DNA of 32,338 nt from an uncultured Eubacteriales bacterium (GTDB lineage: Bacteria; Bacillota; Clostridia; Oscillospirales; Acutalibacteraceae), in the NCBI GenBank assembly GCA_949068525.1, contig CARTIQ010000010.1, forward strand, positions 1 to 32,338, in the 5' to 3' direction. Below, piece after piece: positions 29,704 through 32,338 of the stretch. Within the stretch, counting starts at the first letter, position 1. Every line of letters begins with the position of its first letter. The position numbers were made by a program, and so were the translations under genes. Below the pieces are notes generated by a model. That model made no database searches. It had not been told where the DNA came from and saw nothing but the letters and a program-made list of their open reading frames with translations.

Positions 29704-32338
29704 ATGGCAGGATCAAACACGTTAGGCGGAACAATCAAGCTTGAGGGCGAAAAGGCGTACCGTGAATCGATAACTAAGATAAATTCGAGCCTTAAAGTTA
29801 TGGCCTCCGAGATGAACAAAGTCACGGCGGAATTTTCTAAAAACGATAAATCAACCGCGTCGTTGACTGCACAAAGCAAAATTTTAAGCAGTCAGATAGA
29901 AGCGCAAAAAGGAAAAGTCGCCACGCTGCGGGGTGCTTTAGAAGAATCAAGCCAAAAATACGGGGAAAATGATAAAAAGACGAACACCTGGAGAACGTCT
30001 TTAAACAAGGCAGAAGCTGAACTTTCCGAAATGGAAAATAGCTTAAAAGATGTAAATTCTCAATTAGAAAAATCTAAAAATCCGCTTGACAAGCTAAACA
30101 CTGAGCTTTCAGAGCAGGGTGAAAAATTAAAATCGCTGCAAACTCAGTACAAAAACGTTGTGCTCGAGCAGGGCAAAAACAGCAACGAGGCTAAGAGCTT
30201 GGCAACCCAGATAAAGTCTTTAAACAGCGACATCAAAGATAACAAGGACAAGCTGAACGCTGCGGAAAAGGCAACGGCACAGCTTGGCGATGAGATGGAT
30301 TCCACGAAAACCTCCACTTCCAAGTTGAGCGAAGGATTCACCGTCATGAAGGGCGTCATCGCAAATTTGGCCGCGGACGCAGTACGAATGCTAGGTCGAA
30401 ACCTTGTAAGCGCTGTGAAATCAATAACATCAAGCGGTATCGAGTTTGAAAGCGCATTCGCCGGCGTTAAGAAGACAGTTGACGCAACCGATGAAGAATT
30501 CGAGCAGTTTGAGGCAAGTTTGCGATCAATGTCAACTCAGATGCCAACCACAGCCTCGGAACTATCCGCAATTGCAGAATCTGCGGGGCAGCTCGGCATC
30601 AAGAATGAAAACCTGATTTCATTCACCGAAACAATGGCAAACCTCGGCGTCGCAACAAACATGAGCTCTGATGAAGCCGCGACATCACTTGCTCGGCTTG
30701 CAAATATCACTGGGATGAACCAGGAAAACTTCGATAGGCTCGGCGCTTCAATAGTTGCGCTCGGGAACAATTTCGCAACGACGGAATCTGAAGTCACGAA
30801 CATGGCGCTCAATATCTCGGCCGCCGGTTCACAAGTCGGCATGACTGAAGCTGATATCATGGGCATTGCAGCGGCGTTGTCCTCGCTTGGACTTGAAGCT
30901 CAGGCTGGTGGCACGGCGATTTCGAAGGCAATAATCCAAATGGCCAACGCTTGCGAGACTGGCAGCGATGACCTCCAGTACTTCGCCAAAGCGACGGAAA
31001 TGTCAACGGCTGATTTTCAAAAATATTTCGCAGAAGACGCAACTGGCGCGCTGACGACATTTATTGCAGGGCTTGGGAATTTACAGGATGAGAGCGCCCT
31101 GCAGTTCCTAGATGAAATGGGGATCAGCGAAACAAGGCTACGTGACGCGCTTTTGAGGGCTTCTAATGCAAATGACCTCTTCACGAACGCGATTAAAACC
31201 TCAAACACGGCGTGGGATGAGAACGTCGCACTGACCGAGGAGTCCGAAAAGCGCTATGCCACGACCGAAAGTAAAATTCAGATAATGAAAAATACTTTCG
31301 CCGACATGGGACTCACGCTCTACGACAAAGTACAAGAGCCGCTGCAAAACGCAGCCTCTAAGCTGACTGATTTTTTCAAGAAAGCCAGCGAGTCAGGAGC
31401 CTTGAAGGATGCGCTTGATAAGCTGTCAGAAAGCGCGGGCGTGTTGATCGAAGGCATTAGCGAGATGGTGGTAACCCTCTTGCCGCCGCTGATGAACGTG
31501 ATTTCTTGGCTCATCCAAAATTCAGGATTTTTATCAGTTGCGCTAGGCGGCATTGTGACGGCGATGTTATCCATTAAGGCTGCAAACTTTGTAAGCACAA
31601 TCGGTGATGCGTTCACTCAGATGAAAAATTTCGGCGGCAAAATCTTAGAGGTCGCTTCAAACCTAGATTTCATGCGTATAAAAGAGGTAGCGCTGACCGT
31701 CGCGCAGGGCGCTGTCACGGCCGCACAATGGCTGATGAACGCTGCGATGAACGCGAATCCCATCGGGCTGATTATAATGGCGATTGCGGCGCTTGTTAGC
31801 GGTTTTATTCTGCTTTGGAATAATTGCGAGGAGTTCCGAAATTTCTGGATAGGCCTATGGGAAAACATCCAAAGCACCTTTTCTGTGGCCTGGGAAGCGA
31901 TTTTGAATTTCTTCACCGTGACGATTCCTGAAGGCTGGAATGCGCTGGTTTCGTTTTTCACAGAATCCGTGCCGCAGCTCATGGCGAACATCGGCGAATG
32001 GTTCGCCATGCTGCCCGACCTCATCAACTACGCTCTCGCCCTTGCGATTGCGCATGTCATCCAGTGGGGCGCTGATTTATGGGATTTTGCATCAACGAAG
32101 ATTCCAGAATTCATCGGGCAAGTGGTAACATTTTTCTCTGAACTCCCCGGTCAGATTTGGAATTGGCTTGCTGATACAGCAAATAAGGTAGGCACGTTCT
32201 TTGCAGATCTCATAAACACCGGGATTGCGAAGGCGAGCGAATTTGTGAGCTCGACGGTGAACTTCATAAGCGCACTGCCCGGCCAAATCTGGAACGCGAT
32301 TGTAGGCGCCGTTGCAAACGTCGTCAGCTGGGGCGCGC
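29704..32338 (+). CDS. Phage tail tape measure protein, C-terminus beyond window
   Basis: The frame is open from ATG 29704 to the edge (878 codons). GGAGGTGAG precedes it. The N-terminal 215 residues are a long coiled coil (LTAQSKILSSQIEAQKGKV type heptads). A TP901-type tape measure core follows at about 245-500: GIEFESAFAGVKKTVDATDEE, TASELSAIAESAGQLGI and AAALSSLGLEAQAGGTAISK. Further on are hydrophobic segments (about 590-625 and 675-710, e.g. NPIGLIIMAIAALVSGFILLW) and Trp-rich repeats with ELPGQIWNW and ALPGQIWNA. The protein sets tail length and helps DNA ejection. Usually the gene follows the tail chaperones directly; here two toxin-antitoxin modules lie between. Confidence 0.95.
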   Translation, partial: MAGSNTLGGTIKLEGEKAYRESITKINSSLKVMASEMNKVTAEFSKNDKSTASLTAQSKILSSQIEAQKGKVATLRGALEESSQKYGENDKKTNTWRTSLNKAEAELSEMENSLKDVNSQLEKSKNPLDKLNTELSEQGEKLKSLQTQYKNVVLEQGKNSNEAKSLATQIKSLNSDIKDNKDKLNAAEKATAQLGDEMDSTKTSTSKLSEGFTVMKGVIANLAADAVRMLGRNLVSAVKSITSSGIEFESAFAGVKKTVDATDEEFEQFEASLRSMSTQMPTTASELSAIAESAGQLGIKNENLISFTETMANLGVATNMSSDEAATSLARLANITGMNQENFDRLGASIVALGNNFATTESEVTNMALNISAAGSQVGMTEADIMGIAAALSSLGLEAQAGGTAISKAIIQMANACETGSDDLQYFAKATEMSTADFQKYFAEDATGALTTFIAGLGNLQDESALQFLDEMGISETRLRDALLRASNANDLFTNAIKTSNTAWDENVALTEESEKRYATTESKIQIMKNTFADMGLTLYDKVQEPLQNAASKLTDFFKKASESGALKDALDKLSESAGVLIEGISEMVVTLLPPLMNVISWLIQNSGFLSVALGGIVTAMLSIKAANFVSTIGDAFTQMKNFGGKILEVASNLDFMRIKEVALTVAQGAVTAAQWLMNAAMNANPIGLIIMAIAALVSGFILLWNNCEEFRNFWIGLWENIQSTFSVAWEAILNFFTVTIPEGWNALVSFFTESVPQLMANIGEWFAMLPDLINYALALAIAHVIQWGADLWDFASTKIPEFIGQVVTFFSELPGQIWNWLADTANKVGTFFADLINTGIAKASEFVSSTVNFISALPGQIWNAIVGAVANVVSWGA

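Overview
The window looks like chromosome of an AT-rich member of the Bacillota, most likely a Clostridia/Oscillospiraceae-type bacterium. I infer this from strong purine-rich Shine-Dalgarno sequences, recurrent TGnTATAAT extended -10 promoters, a yjdF riboswitch with its yjdF gene, standard-code use of TGA as stop, and a siphophage structural module of the type carried by Firmicutes. No rRNA, tRNA or CRISPR array was seen, so the genus cannot be named.

Layout. 1-1460: a truncated FAD-dependent oxidoreductase gene (minus) and, divergently, the yjdF riboswitch and yjdF. 1559-13729: an island of unfamiliar exported proteins. It starts with an AAA+ ATPase that carries a signal peptide and a membrane segment (minus), then a small Cys-motif secreted protein. 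Next come three related signal-peptide proteins, two of them ending in a J-domain-like HPD segment. Two more sets of secreted Cys-pair/glycine-rich-hairpin proteins follow, lying head to head on either side of the housekeeping gene trpS (9683-10678). 14144-15709: an AAA-ATPase-like/PD-(D/E)XK protein. 15710-16253: a non-coding stretch rich in inverted repeats. 16330-19719: a 1129-residue protein with an N-terminal Nif11-type double-glycine leader and C-terminal BspA-like leucine-rich repeats. 20044-22005: two further members of the secreted superfamily (minus).

22473-32338: part of a prophage, all structural genes on the plus strand and clearly richer in GC. The order is a probable portal C-terminus, Rha regulator, prohead protease, major capsid, head fiber, head-tail connectors, gp10-like protein, tail component, major tail protein, tail assembly chaperones with a probable -1 frameshift, and a tape measure protein running off the end. 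Terminase, most of the portal gene and an integrase are missing on the left, so the element is truncated or rearranged. Two convergent AT-rich toxin-antitoxin modules (YefM/YoeB-like, and DinJ/YafQ-like) sit between the tail chaperone and the tape measure gene.

The most interesting signal is the exported-protein island. Eight proteins in three sequence groups share one plan: signal peptide, Cys pair, short aromatic motif, hydrophobic glycine-rich hairpin, and a C-terminal helix/strand module. They lie beside exported proteins with chaperone-like features (a AAA+ ATPase and J-like HPD segments) and a giant Nif11-leader LRR protein. Their functions are unknown. A role at the cell envelope or towards a host or competitor is an inference only.
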